Of a stretch of 64,000 nt of DNA, positions 25,201 through 35,869 are shown one piece after another. The DNA comes from Hyaloperonospora brassicae (lineage: Eukaryota; Oomycota; Peronosporomycetes; Peronosporales; Peronosporaceae): contig CANTFL010000482.1 in the NCBI GenBank assembly GCA_947650285.1, positions 124,001 to 188,000 on the forward strand, written 5' to 3'. Every line of letters begins with the position of its first letter. Position 1 is the first letter of the stretch. The translations under genes were made by a program, and so were the position numbers. The notes below the pieces were generated by a model, which was not told the origin of the DNA, did not search any database, and saw only the letters and a program-made list of their open reading frames with translations.

Positions 25201-26560
25201 CGCCTATACCCTACCGCCCCGAACGACGCTTTTTTAACTTTAAAGAAGCGGTTCTAGAAAGTAAGTAATAATACATCGCTTTGCTTGACTTAGCCCTCTA
25301 CTTTATCGTCGACTAGGGTCGTAACGCCAGTATAAATGAGCTGCAAACGAAGCTGATAGCTGAGTCGCGTCGTTTTACGTACCCGGCTTGTTGATATGCG
25401 TGAATAGACTCGGAACGCAACTTTTCAATGTAGATCGCACGCATTATCGTCTAATCGCGTCCTACGTACTCGAAATGAACAAGAGTGGACACAAGGTAGA
25501 TACCGAGTTGCGCGAGGACTGCATTTTCAAGTCGCCCTCCTATACAATCCCGGAATTTATGTACTTTGCGAGTTTGCAGATCCAATTATTATACTGACGG
25601 CATTTTCTTTCTTGTAATATATTATTATCCTTCTTTCCGATTCCTCAAATACATTATAAATGATATATTCATTTGTGGCGGTCGCTGAAGTTTCAGGCAA
25701 GATATAGGACAATTAACCATCGTCCTCGCCATTTCTACTATTTTTAAAAAAATTCAGTTTTTGAAATTTTTTTCCAAAACTATAGTATCCTTTTGGTGAT
25801 GTAGATTATAGGGGGCGCCATTTATCACGATTTTTTTGTCCGGCACATACTCAGCCACTTCAAATCCAAATGTTACAGTGGAACACTAGAGGAACAAGCG
25901 TAAAATCTGGCCAAGTCCTCTACTGTTGCGTCGGTTATCGGCGTGCACATGTGTGAAAAGAAGCAGTTAAAAAGGCGCATATGGATACTCGATGTTTACA
26001 AGGGCAATGGGCGGCCGTGTTTATGATACATCCGTAAATCTGAACAATGACGAGCATAATCGTGAAGTCTGTGAAAAACCTATCGCTTGAATCAGAAGAA
26101 AATGCCACTGCTGGGCGGTATCATGACGATGGAAAAGTACACAAGGATCAAGTGAGTTGAGTTGTCACCGAATTGGCTTTTAAAGGATATTCACGGCTTA
26201 CGCAGCCAAGCACTTTGAGCGCTAGCGCTTTTTCTCTGTCTAGCAAAGGTAAAATTAACCTGAGTTGCCTCTCATCCTACGTGCCTAAGGGGGAAAGATC
26301 AAGAGCTGTTCATCGAGGATTATTAAAACAATGGTGAAAAATGTGGTTAGTATGGATACTTCAATGAAATGAATGAATCATGAGATCATCTCTAAACGGC
26401 CCTCCGGTCTTTAAATATTTCTCGCTACATAAGGCTTTCTGCGATGCGTCGTGGACTGCAAAGGTTTACCAGGGTGATCACGACCCCTGATAAAAACAAA
26501 TACACGCGGGGTGAAGGATAGTGTAACGCATTGATAAAACCTCAATCAGCTTAGAATATC
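22231..26560. other. AT-rich intergenic stretch, nothing assigned
   Basis: Only short frames (85 codons or less) occur on both strands. A frame at 25388-25597 might belong to the same decayed MULE as the zinc knuckle at 26.6 kb, but no catalytic core lies between them in readable form, so this was not called. No repeats with clear partners or RNA genes were seen. Confidence 0.5.
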
Positions 26561-26564
26561 AAAG

Positions 26565-26695
26565 AGGCGCGGCCGACTGAAAGAGTTCAAACAAATTAAA
26601 TCTTAGGCTGCCTCTAATATTATATAGTAGAAACTTTAACAAGTGCAGAACATGCGGGACCTACGTCCACAACAAGCGCTCATGCAAGAAATAGT
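26565..26695 (+). pseudogene. MULE transposase C-terminal relic (zinc knuckle)
   Basis: Around 26565 one frame reads RGRPTERVQ, and after a frame change 26640-26690 reads NKCRTCGTYVHNKRSCKK. The second is a perfect C-x2-C-x4-H-x4-C zinc knuckle, and 'RGRP...' followed by such a knuckle is the usual C-terminus of plant and oomycete MULE transposases. Nothing upstream could be read as the transposase core with confidence. A retroviral-type gag knuckle is the alternative. Confidence 0.45.
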
Positions 26696-27599
26696 CTCTC
26701 TGTTTATAACCGAATACAAATTTTAATATCTTTACATTACTTTAAACCTTTTGGTGTGTTTCGTAGAGTCTGACATCAAATTATGTAATTTTGGTATATT
26801 TTCATGGATATGCATTGTCGTTCGTGAAAAAGTTTTAAGTATAAATTTAATATCTATACTGTTAGGTTGAGAAAAAATCAATATTCGATAAATTTTGCTA
26901 TAAATTATATTCCTTGCAAAAATTGTTTACAATTTACAGTTCTCCTGGAATGAAACATAAAAAAGTAGATAAGTCGCGACACGGTCTATGTAAAAAAAAA
27001 CGACTCTTAAAGTGTTCACGTGTGCGTGTAGTGACAATTTCATCGTTGAAATGAGATCTATTTGCTTTGTACAACAGCCCAACAATATTGCATTTACCTC
27101 AGCAAAGACATTTTCCATGAATGCAGAGTAGGTCTAGTAATTTTCTTTCAGGGTATGAACTTGTAGTAGGTGACAAGAGATGGTAAAGAAATAATTTTTT
27201 TAAAAGGTAAGCCATTACCGTCGCTCTGAACAGAGTGGATTGTTGGACATGGTGGCTTTGGACGATTGTATTCTTCCCTGTATGATGCTTATATCTAGTA
27301 CGAACGGAAGGAATCTACGACACACATAAGACAGGCTTTCTATGTCGAGTGAAGGTGGCAATTTGTACATTCCACCACATCGTTTTGTGTCTGACGAAAA
27401 CTAGCTTACCTTATCTATAATAGAATGGGAAATCACATCCGACATGCCATCTACATGATTGAAAGCAAATAAGGAGAGTGTAATCGTGTCTTTTCTTGCA
27501 ATATTGACAAAATTCCTCAATCGGTTATTGGCACGTACGCTTACTCTCGCTAATCGATTCCCTTAAACATCAGAACTTTTTATATCAGTAGCGCCAAAA
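26696..27599. other. intergenic stretch, nothing assigned
   Basis: The AT content is high and the longest frames are about 60 codons. No motif, repeat or RNA gene was recognised. Confidence 0.5.
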
Positions 27600-28009
27600 C
27601 ATTCAGGCGCGGAAGGCTTATGGTATTTTTTGGAGTGGCCGAGGAGCTTCGATTAAAGTACAGGAAACCTAAACGTATATGTCGCATGGACAATGGTACT
27701 GCACACATTCTACTTGCTGATAAACTGCCGCGAATAACATCTCGTAGCACAAAACTGACTTTATATCTACTCAACAGGACGTCAAAGCTAAAGCATAGCG
27801 ACCTGGCCATCCTACACTACCTTGCAGTGCACTACCGGCGCATCTTCAAACGTATACTACGTCAGGGTCTCGTCAATTCTCTTTACAATCCGGTAAACAT
27901 CGACTCTCGTCATGATGTACAATGCTTGTCTCAGCATATGCCTATAGTGTCCTCACTGAGACTACTAAAAGCTTTGATAGGCACACCAATATCCGATCCG
28001 AAAAAGTAA
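27600..28009 (+). pseudogene. decayed Ty1/copia RNase H C-terminus
   Basis: A 129-codon plus-strand frame (27620-28009) resembles the end of a copia polyprotein. RMDNGTAHILLADKLP fits the CDN-x-(S/A)A-x-x-LA motif, RSTKLTLYLLNR the R-T-K-H-I-(D/E) motif, and SDLAILHYLAVHYRRIFKRIL the 'I-x-Y-x-x-(T/S)...A-D-I-(F/M)-T-K-x-L' tail. Several key residues are altered (Asp in the tail, the His of RTKH), consistent with long decay. Only the first 90 or so residues are explained; the rest is unassigned. It is separate from the nearby copia element, which has its own RNase H at 40.4-41.0 kb. Confidence 0.5.
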
Positions 28010-28960
28010 AAGGCACCTGGAGTCTTAGCAAGGCAGTACGAGGAAAATGAAGCAATAAAAGAAGTAAATTATTCGTTTTTTCGACGATATAGATACACCA
28101 AACCCATAGACATCCTTTATTTGCCAAATGATTCTGCTGAGCAACTTACTTCGTACATTTTAATGTCAACCTCAAACTGAGGACGAGCAGGATCACAGCA
28201 AGGAATTACTAAATTCCACTGTCGTGCATGATGTGAGAGCATCCGAGTTGCTGAAACAGGATAGCTGCAATTTAAAGGCGATGCGCAGTATTTATCCGGT
28301 CACTATAGCGAACGAGGAGCAGGGTAAGGGATGTCTGCGCAAATCGAATGATTCGGCCTGACATAAGTCACTTATCCAGACGTGTTCACGTAGTCCCTAA
28401 CGCCGGTTCATCAATCTATGTTTGTTCTGTATGCAACGCTACTCGAATTTGTAGCACGTATATAACTATACAATCGAAATGGTATGATCATTGAGTTGGA
28501 CTTAGTGTTGTTCAAAAAGCATACAATAAGTAAAATAAATGACCTGAATTTAATCTTGGGCGAGACGCGTCCGGCCTTCCGTCTGGAACCTCGTCAGTAT
28601 TTGTCATTAAACAAGTGAGATCTGCCCATCACAAATCTTTATGGTGCCTTACGCAACACATACAAGTCAATAGAACGTTCATATATGCCCTTGCTTAGGT
28701 TGAATCTCTGGTTACGATGCAAGCGCAACTTGCAATTCCAACAATTTCGGGACAGAGGTGAGTTGACGATTCAGTTCGAACATCAATGGAGACAGTTAGA
28801 AATCAGACAGATTATACTGAACTGTCTGTCTCGATTTGAACTGCCTATGTTATATGTTGTTGTTTTTTTTACCAAAAAGCACCTGCGGGCACTTTTTTGT
28901 GATTGTTAGGATGGTTTGCGAGTTGGCCATTTGTTGCTTTCTGATCAATTTATTGATATC
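28010..28960. other. flank left of the copia element, nothing assigned
   Basis: Short plus-strand frames at 28685-28909 and 28836-29078 run towards or into the copia LTR and show no recognisable domain. No repeat with a partner was found apart from the LTR beginning at 28961. Confidence 0.5.
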
Positions 28961-29180
28961 TGTTGAGATTAGGCCGCTTCATACAGTCGTTTCATGTTGG
29001 GTTCATGATGATGATTTCTGTGTCAGGGTGTTTCATGTTGTTGGTTACGGAAGAAGGTTATGGATCGCGGTTACATGATGAGATCACAGGATGTCGTAAC
29101 ATAAAGGCTTAGATTTAGCTAAGGGTAGTAAACTAAGGACCTTCTACATATTCACTTCGGTTTTTACCTTCTTTGCAACA
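28961..29180 (+). repeat. 5' LTR of the copia element
   Basis: The 220-bp repeat starts TGTTGAG and ends TTTGCAACA. Differences from the 3' copy are confined to a few substitutions near the left edge and four or so in the body. It should carry the promoter for gag-pol. Confidence 0.95.
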
Positions 29181-29293
29181 GTTTGAAAGCCGCAGCCAAG
29201 CCTTCCTTCCAAACAACGTCCTCGCTTACTAACGCTAACAAGCGAACCGAAGTCCTCCTGGGTAGTAGTAACTAATACCACTGAGAGTATAAC

Positions 29294-30201
29294 ATGAGGA
29301 TGACCCTCTTAAGAAAAGTTATGCTAGGGCAAGTCATGGCATTCAAGGATAAGAGTGACGTAACAGAAGCATGGCGGATAAACGACGCCAAGGCTCTAGG
29401 CATCTTCGATCATGGGGATGGGGTCCAGCACCAAACCAAGAATCGATCGGCTACGCGCGCTATAGAGGCATAAAAAACGCTCCACGATTTTTACAACCGC
29501 TCGACGCTTCAAAATCGTGTTACGATGACGCGTCATCTTCACGCCTTCAAAATAGAGAGTGGGACAAGCATAGCGGATTATCTAAATTCTTTGACGAACT
29601 CGTAGTGGGACTCCAGACTACGGGAGAACCGGTGGATGAGTCGCGCCAGCTGTTGGTACTTCTCAGCAATCTGCCTTCAGAAAACGAACTGATTTCGTCG
29701 GTTGTTGAAAATGCGAATGACATTATGCTGATTAAAGTTAAAATGAAGCTGCTCAAGGAGTCAGAAAAGTCACAAAGGAAGGAGGCTACGGAGAAAGCAT
29801 TCCGCGTGAACGGGAATCCTGGGACATTCAAAGGTAGAAGAGTCAACGGTCAGAAAGGTGGCACTCCACGCAATCACGGCAAATTTAAGGGCAAGTGTTT
29901 TAACTGTGACAAGTTTGGTCACATGAAGCAGAACTGCCCGGCCGGGAAAAAAATCGGCGTCTATGATGCGGTATTTGCAGTAAGCGGAGAAAGATCATCC
30001 GGATACCTAATCGACAGTGGTGCAACATCCCACATGAACCCACACAGAAAGGACTTGTTCGACTACAAGGGCCAAGAAACAAACGTCGAAGTAACGATTG
30101 CAGACGGAAAGAATTTTATCGTCAAAGGAGCCGGTACGGTAAAGCTGACCGGTTCGGATGGAAAAGGCATTTGCATGGTTGAAGTCCTGTACATCCCATG
30201 A
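29294..30201 (+). pseudogene. copia gag and protease
   Basis: An ATG at 29294 opens a frame reading AWRINDAKALGIF; this continues in a different frame as IESGTSIADYL and, after a frameshift near 29580, joins the frame ending at 30201. That frame contains FFDELVVGLQTTGEPVDES, then the basic linker and the zinc knuckle CFNCDKFGHMKQNC (29898-29939), then the protease active site YLIDSGATSHM (about 30004-30036) and ADGKNFIVKGAGTV. Knuckle and protease residues are intact. Gag binds RNA and forms the particle; the protease cleaves the polyprotein. At least one frameshift in gag and a stop after 30201 inactivate it. Confidence 0.88.
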
Positions 30202-31807
30202 CTCGATAGAAGATTGCTTTCAGTTGACAAGCATGTAGAACGTGGCATGAATGAGGAGTTCTCACGTTCGTCCTGTGTCACCTGGAACAAGGATCAAGCT
30301 ATCGCCTCGTGTACCAGTGTCGGAAAAACATATATACGCTAGACTATAAGTAGGAAGAAGCTTGCCTCGTGGAATAATTCCGGTGGTGACACTCAGTGGT
30401 AGCTTTGTCATGCCCGCATGGGACACCCAAGCAGTGAAGCGTTACTCAAGACTCAAGGCTTAACAAAAGGCATTCCGACAATCAAGCTAGGCACAGAAAC
30501 ACTGTGCGGCGGCTGTTAAAAGGGAAAGCAGACCGTCGCGAAGTTTCCTATACATTCAATGACGAAGACGTCACGTGTACTGGGGCGCGTGCACGCAGAC
30601 GTCATGAGCCAATGAGGAAATCCCGTTAAGGGTGGTTCCAAATACATTATCACGTGTGTAGACGATTATAACGATACGTTGCGGTCTTTAAGATAAAAAT
30701 TAAGAGTGAAGTGGCAGGCAAGTTCAAGAAATTTAAGGCGTTTTTTAAAAACCAATGGGGAGCTCATTTGAGGTGTTCGCGCTCCGACAATAAATAAGAG
30801 TTTGTCAACAAGACGATGGCTGGCATATATCAACAGAACGGAATATTGCATCTGCGTTCCGTTCCTTATAGCCCTCAGCAGAACGGAGTGGCAGAGCGGA
30901 TAATCAGGACAGTAATGGAGAAAGCTTGAAGCATGCTACACTACAAAGGCGTTACAACTGAATAGTAGGCGGAAGCGGTGATTACAGCAGTTTATTTGAT
31001 TAAACGCTCCACGAATACGGCTCACCTCGACATGACACCGTTTGAATTGGCTTATACGATAAAGCTCCAAATGGATCACTTGCGCGTGTTTGGGTCGCAG
31101 GATTTCACTCATATAAACGATTTGAAGAGAACAAAGTTAGAGCCCAAAAGTTTCAAGTGTATATTTCTTGGCTAAGCATAAAATGTCAAAGGTTTATCTT
31201 GTGCTTGACTTGGAAAATGCCAAGGTCAAATTAACGCCTTAATGAAGTTGGATGAACGTGAAGTGGGCGGCATTTACTATACTTAAGTGCTAAATACGGA
31301 AGCGGTCGTTCACGTGACGAAGGTTAGTGGTGACATACAGACTTAGCATCAAAAACATCGACAGCCAGATTTGGACGAACCCATGAAAGATGCTGAAGAT
31401 CTGGTCGCAGACGTGGAGATAAACGATGTGAAGAAGGACGATGTGGATTCTTTATCAATCGTCAGTACACAGCAGCTGATGCCTCCTGATTGCCATTTTG
31501 AAGACATGATGCAACTAGCAAAGTATCATCCACCGCCTTTAATGCAACAAGATATCGTTTAGTGTTCCGACCTGAATGGAGCGAACAAGAGGAATACGTG
31601 AGCCGATGATGTTACTTAAAAATGACTGAAATTTTGAAGTAGAACCAACAGAAGGAAGTGACGGACCACCGACTCCGAAGCGTGCTAGGATTGATGAAGA
31701 CGGACTCATTGTAAAAGCTGTATTAGCATACTCGGTGAGCGTTAACGACGTTCCTGATGTGCCGACTTCATATGATGAAGCAGTGGCAAGCGACGACGCA
31801 GTAAAGT
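30202..31807 (+). pseudogene. copia integrase, heavily broken
   Basis: Pieces in several frames follow the copia integrase in order: the pre-integrase CHARMGHPS and TLCGGC (zinc binding, about 30405-30515), ITCVDDYNDTLR with the first catalytic Asp region (about 30655), PYSPQQNGVAERIIRTVMEKA with the catalytic Glu segment region (about 30870-30925), then FELAYTIKLQMDHLRVFGS (30978-31175) and acidic linker frames (31371-31562). The frame just before the GY2 insertion reads GPPTPKRARI ... PTSYDEAVASDDAVK. Many stops intervene. Confidence 0.82.
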
Positions 31808-32247
31808 TGTTACGGGGTAGCCCGTTACATGAAATTGTCATTAAAACAATCAGACAATAAAGAATATTACGTCGAATATTCTTTTAACAATATGACAGAC
31901 ATGGTGATATTGTTAAGATGACCGAAGGGGCTACTTATTGGTTGATATCGTGATGATATCAACCCACCAATCTCTGCTAGACGCGCGCAATGGGTGGAGA
32001 GTAGACCTCATCATACATTTGGTTAGATAAATACAGTGGACTCAGGATAAACATAGATGAAATATTGATAGGACTTAATTGTATTATAAAATAGATTTAC
32101 TATTACGAGAGACTAGAGTGTTCACTTAGTCTCCTTTCCTTCCTCTGTGTTGGTGCAACACTTAGCAGAGCACTATCTATCACTGTTGTCAGTGGAAGCG
32201 AGCTCCGTACTGGTCTACCAGTACGTTGTCACCAGTGCCCCGTTACA
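31808..32247 (+). repeat. 5' LTR of GY2
   Basis: It starts TGTTACGGGG and ends CCCCGTTACA. The first 22 bases (31808-31829) are a near-palindrome whose 9-bp arms also match the LTR end. It shares blocks with the 3' LTR, the solo LTRs at 49937 and 57262, and the LTR of GY3, in particular a 'gctagacgcgcgcaatggg' block near 31976. Confidence 0.93.
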
Positions 32248-32249
32248 CC

Positions 32250-32257
32250 TGGTAGCA
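32250..32257 (+). promoter_or_regulatory. primer binding site of GY2
   Basis: The sequence TGGTAGCA lies two bases after the 5' LTR. It is complementary to a tRNA 3' end UGCUACCA, which fits eukaryotic initiator tRNA-Met; matching beyond eight bases is poor. GY1 shares the first seven bases and the same spacing. Confidence 0.6.
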
Positions 32258-32392
32258 CTTTGTAGTCCGTCCAAGGATCACAGCCCCATCTCCTAACATG
32301 AACATGTTGGACGATGTAGACGGCGACAGCTTTCAAGAACCCCCCAAGGCTATTCCCATCTGAGCGACTTCGAATGAAGTGCGATCGAACGA

Positions 32393-33381
32393 ATGAGCTC
32401 GACCGTTGTCGAGGAAGCCATCCGGGCCATGCTATCCTCAAGGGATAGGGACCAGCAACGTGTCGTCATTAGCAAATTCTTGCAACGAGAACTTGATGAG
32501 TCACGAGCGCAGGTGACCTTGTTACAACTACAAGATCACCAGCGGACCGACGAAATGAGATTACGAAAGTCTCAGTCCGCAGAGCCGACGCGTGAGCGTC
32601 GACGGGAGTCTCTAAAGTTAGGGTCTCCAAGTATCGGGGAGTCTAGAAAGACTCCCTGTTGAGGTGGTTTGTCGAGCTGGACGATGCCATCGATGCTCGT
32701 CGCATCGACGATGATCGAATGCAAGTCTCATTCGCTCAGTCTAACCTGGAAGGATAAGCCAGAGCTTGGGCCCTGAACCTCAAGTTGCACGACCCATATG
32801 TGTTTTGGTCGTTGAAGATCTTCAACCCTTCTCAGTGAGATGTTCGAGACGCCCAGAGCAGACCTTACGCTTACGTCCAACATGCACGCTAACTTGCAAG
32901 CTGCATGGTAGTGAACCCTGTGAGTGAGTTTGTGTTGATCACAATCTTTATTCAAGGGCTTTCAGACGGTCCCGTTAGGGACCACCTGTTTCGCGGAGAG
33001 GTAAAGACGCTCTCAGGGGCAATCTTCGCAGCGGAGCAAGAAGATTATAGTGTGATACAAGCTCACGCTACGTTGACCCCGCATCGTCCACAGAGAGGGT
33101 TAGCAGTCGGTGGTCCAGAACCAATGGACCTCTGTCAAGTCGAGGGCGAGAAACCTCGCCCTCCGAACGACAAGCGAATGGTGAGATGCCATCGCTGTCA
33201 CAAGTTAGGACATTATGCATACGAATGCAGTTTCCCCGCTCAGGACCTCGCGGTGCTGAGCGCAGTGTTCACCCACCAGCAAGAACTGAAAGGCGAGGAT
33301 CCGTCGCTGTTGCGAAGTCGCAACAGCAAGGTGGACCGTCAAAAAACGGTCGGGATCAGTAGGGGCGGAGCACCTTACTGA
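32393..33381 (+). pseudogene. GY2 gag
   Basis: An ATG at 32393 opens a frame of about 90 codons with a charged helical stretch (FLQRELDESRAQVTLLQL). After frame changes the capsid-like region reads FVELDDAIDARRIDDDRMQV and ARAWALNLKLHDPYVF (about 32670-32815). The frame 32905-33381 contains FIQGLSDGPVRDHLFRGEV, the GPEPMDLCQVE linker and a perfect zinc knuckle CHRCHKLGHYAYEC (about 33187-33228). The order and spacing match GY1 gag. Stops near 32755 and 32835 separate the pieces. Confidence 0.82.
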
Positions 33382-33441
33382 TCCAGCAACATCAAGAGAA
33401 TTCGCAAAACTCTTGACGAGAGTTGCTCCCGACACACCATT

Positions 33442-33900
33442 TTGTGTGTCTCTGCACCTGGTGATGACGTTTCGCTCATCGCCTTGAAGTTGGAAGCGAC
33501 AAATGATTTGTCGCTTCGTGCCCTAGTAGACTGTGGGGCGTCGAACAAAGTTGTTCGACGCCAGTCACTAGAGGGTCGTAGGCTCAAGATCGTTGAGCGC
33601 GACATTTCCCTCACGAGGATGATGGTGCGCCTTGCAACAGTCGCATCGATTACCGTTGCAAAACGTGTAGTATGAATCCACTACACCTTAGAGGGAGAAC
33701 AGTACGATGATGACTTCATCGTACTAGATCTGGATGACAAATTTGATGTCATCCTGGGATTACCTTGGCTCAGAACGTACGAGCCAAGGGTGAGCTGGTC
33801 GCGTCGATCCGTGAAGATTCCTGCCACTTGTTCATCAGATGGCCATCTGATGAACATCTTGGAGCGTCCACAAGCGTGTGGATGTTCTGCGAGTGAGTGC
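33442..33900 (+). pseudogene. GY2 aspartic protease
   Basis: The frame contains LRALVDCGASNKVVRR with the catalytic Asp in a D-C-G context, then RLATVASITVAKRVV. After an in-frame stop at 33673 it continues DFIVLDLDDKFDVILGLPWL, the C-terminal signature of Ty3/gypsy proteases in this lineage. It would process gag-pol; the stop inactivates it. Confidence 0.78.
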
Positions 33901-34299
33901 TATGGCCTCACTTGCGGTAAGGTCGTTAGCACGACTGTACAAGAACACAATATAGATGATCACTACACTGTGGAGAAAGCTCTTCCAGATCTCGCGGAAG
34001 TAATTTTTAAGGAAGTAATCGAGACAGTGAATGTCTTGGTTAATGATGGATCAAGCGTAGGCGCTTATACGCTTGATCTGATTGTGCCTCCGAAGTTAAA
34101 TTCGTAGATAGCCCAGTTTCCAACGCTAGAACTGAAACGGTTCTTGCGTGATCTGCGTAGTGGCAAAGTCAAGCAGATCTGCATACTCGTCACAGAGGAT
34201 GAGTATGTGGCCGATATACGGTCGGCAACAGTATTGGCTGAGAACGAACGGGTTCTCAGCAGCTCATCGATGGACGAAAGTGTCCTCGATGAGGAAGAC

Positions 34300-35800
34300 T
34301 CGGATTGAGCGGTACACGTCTCAATCCTGGGAGTCACTTCAGGCAAATCCTTTGTATAAGGATTTGATCGAATTCAGGGATGTGTTCCCTGAATCCGTAC
34401 CTTACGAGTTGCTTAAGGACAAAGGCACTCGACACGAGATCGAGCTCAAACCGGGCTCGAAGTACTGTGTCATGAAGCAGTGGCCACTGCCTCGTGAGCA
34501 AGTACTAGCGATCAATAAGTTCTTTGCCGATCGCTTAGCAGCGGGCCATGTGAGACAATAAACATCCCCTAACAGCTCTCCGACCTTCCGTGTGCGTAAG
34601 GCCATAGGAGGTCGGCGGATAGTGCACGCATTCAACAAGTTGAATGCTGCAACGGTACCGGCTCGGACGCCGATACCGAGGAAGGACGTAATCATAGATG
34701 GTATGTCAAAGAGTACCATCTTTTTGTCCATGGATCTGATGGATGGATTCTATCAGATTCTCATGCGTGAACGGGACATCCCGTTCAAGGCAGTGAGTAC
34801 CCTCAGCGGGATGCTGTAGGAGTGGCTAGTGATGCCACAGGGGCTGAGTAATGCCCCTGCAACATTCAACAGATGTGTCACAAATCTGTTGGGACCGGTG
34901 CGAGATTTTGCACCGAGTTATTTCGGCGATGTGTTCGTCCATAGTCGGGCTATGGACGGAAAGACGGATTTTGAAGTTCACAGAACTCACGTTCGTCAGG
35001 TTCTTCAACTTATGCGCAAGTATAAGTTGTACGCCAACCTCAAGAGGTGTATATTCGCGGCTAGCGAAATACCACTTCTTGGGTGCATCGTGGGTAAAAA
35101 CGGCGTACGCCCTGATCCCGAAAAGATCAAGGCGATCACTGACTGGCCAGTGCCAGTCGATTTAAAGAAACTTCGTTATTTTCTTTGCTTATCGGCGTAC
35201 TTGCACAAGTACTCGCGCAATTACGCCGAGATGACTGTTCATCTTTCATGCTTTCTCAAGAAAGATGTAAAGTGGTCATTGAATCCTGACTGTCCGCGTT
35301 CCTTTGAAAGCATCAAGAAAAGTTGATGCGATCGCCCATCTTGGCGATTGCAGATCAGGACAGACCTTTTCATGTGGTCTGTGACGCCAGCAATTTTGCT
35401 ATTGGCTGTGCGTTGATGCAGTATGACACAGACGTTGCAGAGTGCGTCGTCTGCTATCAATCGCGTCAGCTTCAACCAGCTGAACGCTATTACCCAGTGC
35501 ATGACAAGGAACAACTTGACATGAAGTATGCACTGGCAAAGTTCCTGGTCTATCTTCACGGAGATAAGCCGTTCATCGTCTTTACGGACCATGCGTCACT
35601 ACGCACGGACGTAAACAGTCCACACCTCATCCTTTGCGAGAGGTGTGGACTGTTGGCTGTCTTTTATTCGCGGAGTATAACTTCTCCGTGAAGTACAATC
35701 CAGGACGTCTTAATGTCGTCGTTGGTGCATTATCACGTCGGCCCGATTTCGAGCCAACGTTCCGAGTCAACAGTGAGGCCTTGCCCACTGTTGCGACACT
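34300..35800 (+). pseudogene. GY2 reverse transcriptase and RNase H
   Basis: In order: HEIELKPGSKYCVMKQWPLP, RRIVHAFNKLNAATVPARTP, FLSMDLMDGFYQIL (first catalytic Asp), PQGLSNAPATFNRC, then SYFGDVFVHSR near 34916-34948. The second motif is normally Y-[F/V]-D-D; here the first Asp is Gly, so catalysis is lost. RNase H follows with FHVVCDASNFAIGCALM, YPVHDKEQLDM and FIVFTDHASLRT (35323-35691), then LSRRPDFEP. Stops occur near 34560, 34817 and 35325. Compared with GY1, the catalytic aspartate change is specific to this copy. Confidence 0.88.
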
Positions 35801-35869
35801 GTCCATCAGTGCGCCGTCGTCGTCTTTACTCGACGACTTGAGGAAAGCATACTCGTGAGACACGAATCT

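Noticed and set aside
25388..25597. Possible N-terminal MULE segment upstream of the zinc knuckle at 26.6 kb
   Set aside because: The catalytic core expected between the two is not readable, so the link could not be supported.
27942..28127. Short minus-strand frame beside the copia relic
   Set aside because: It overlaps the end of the relic frame and has no motif.
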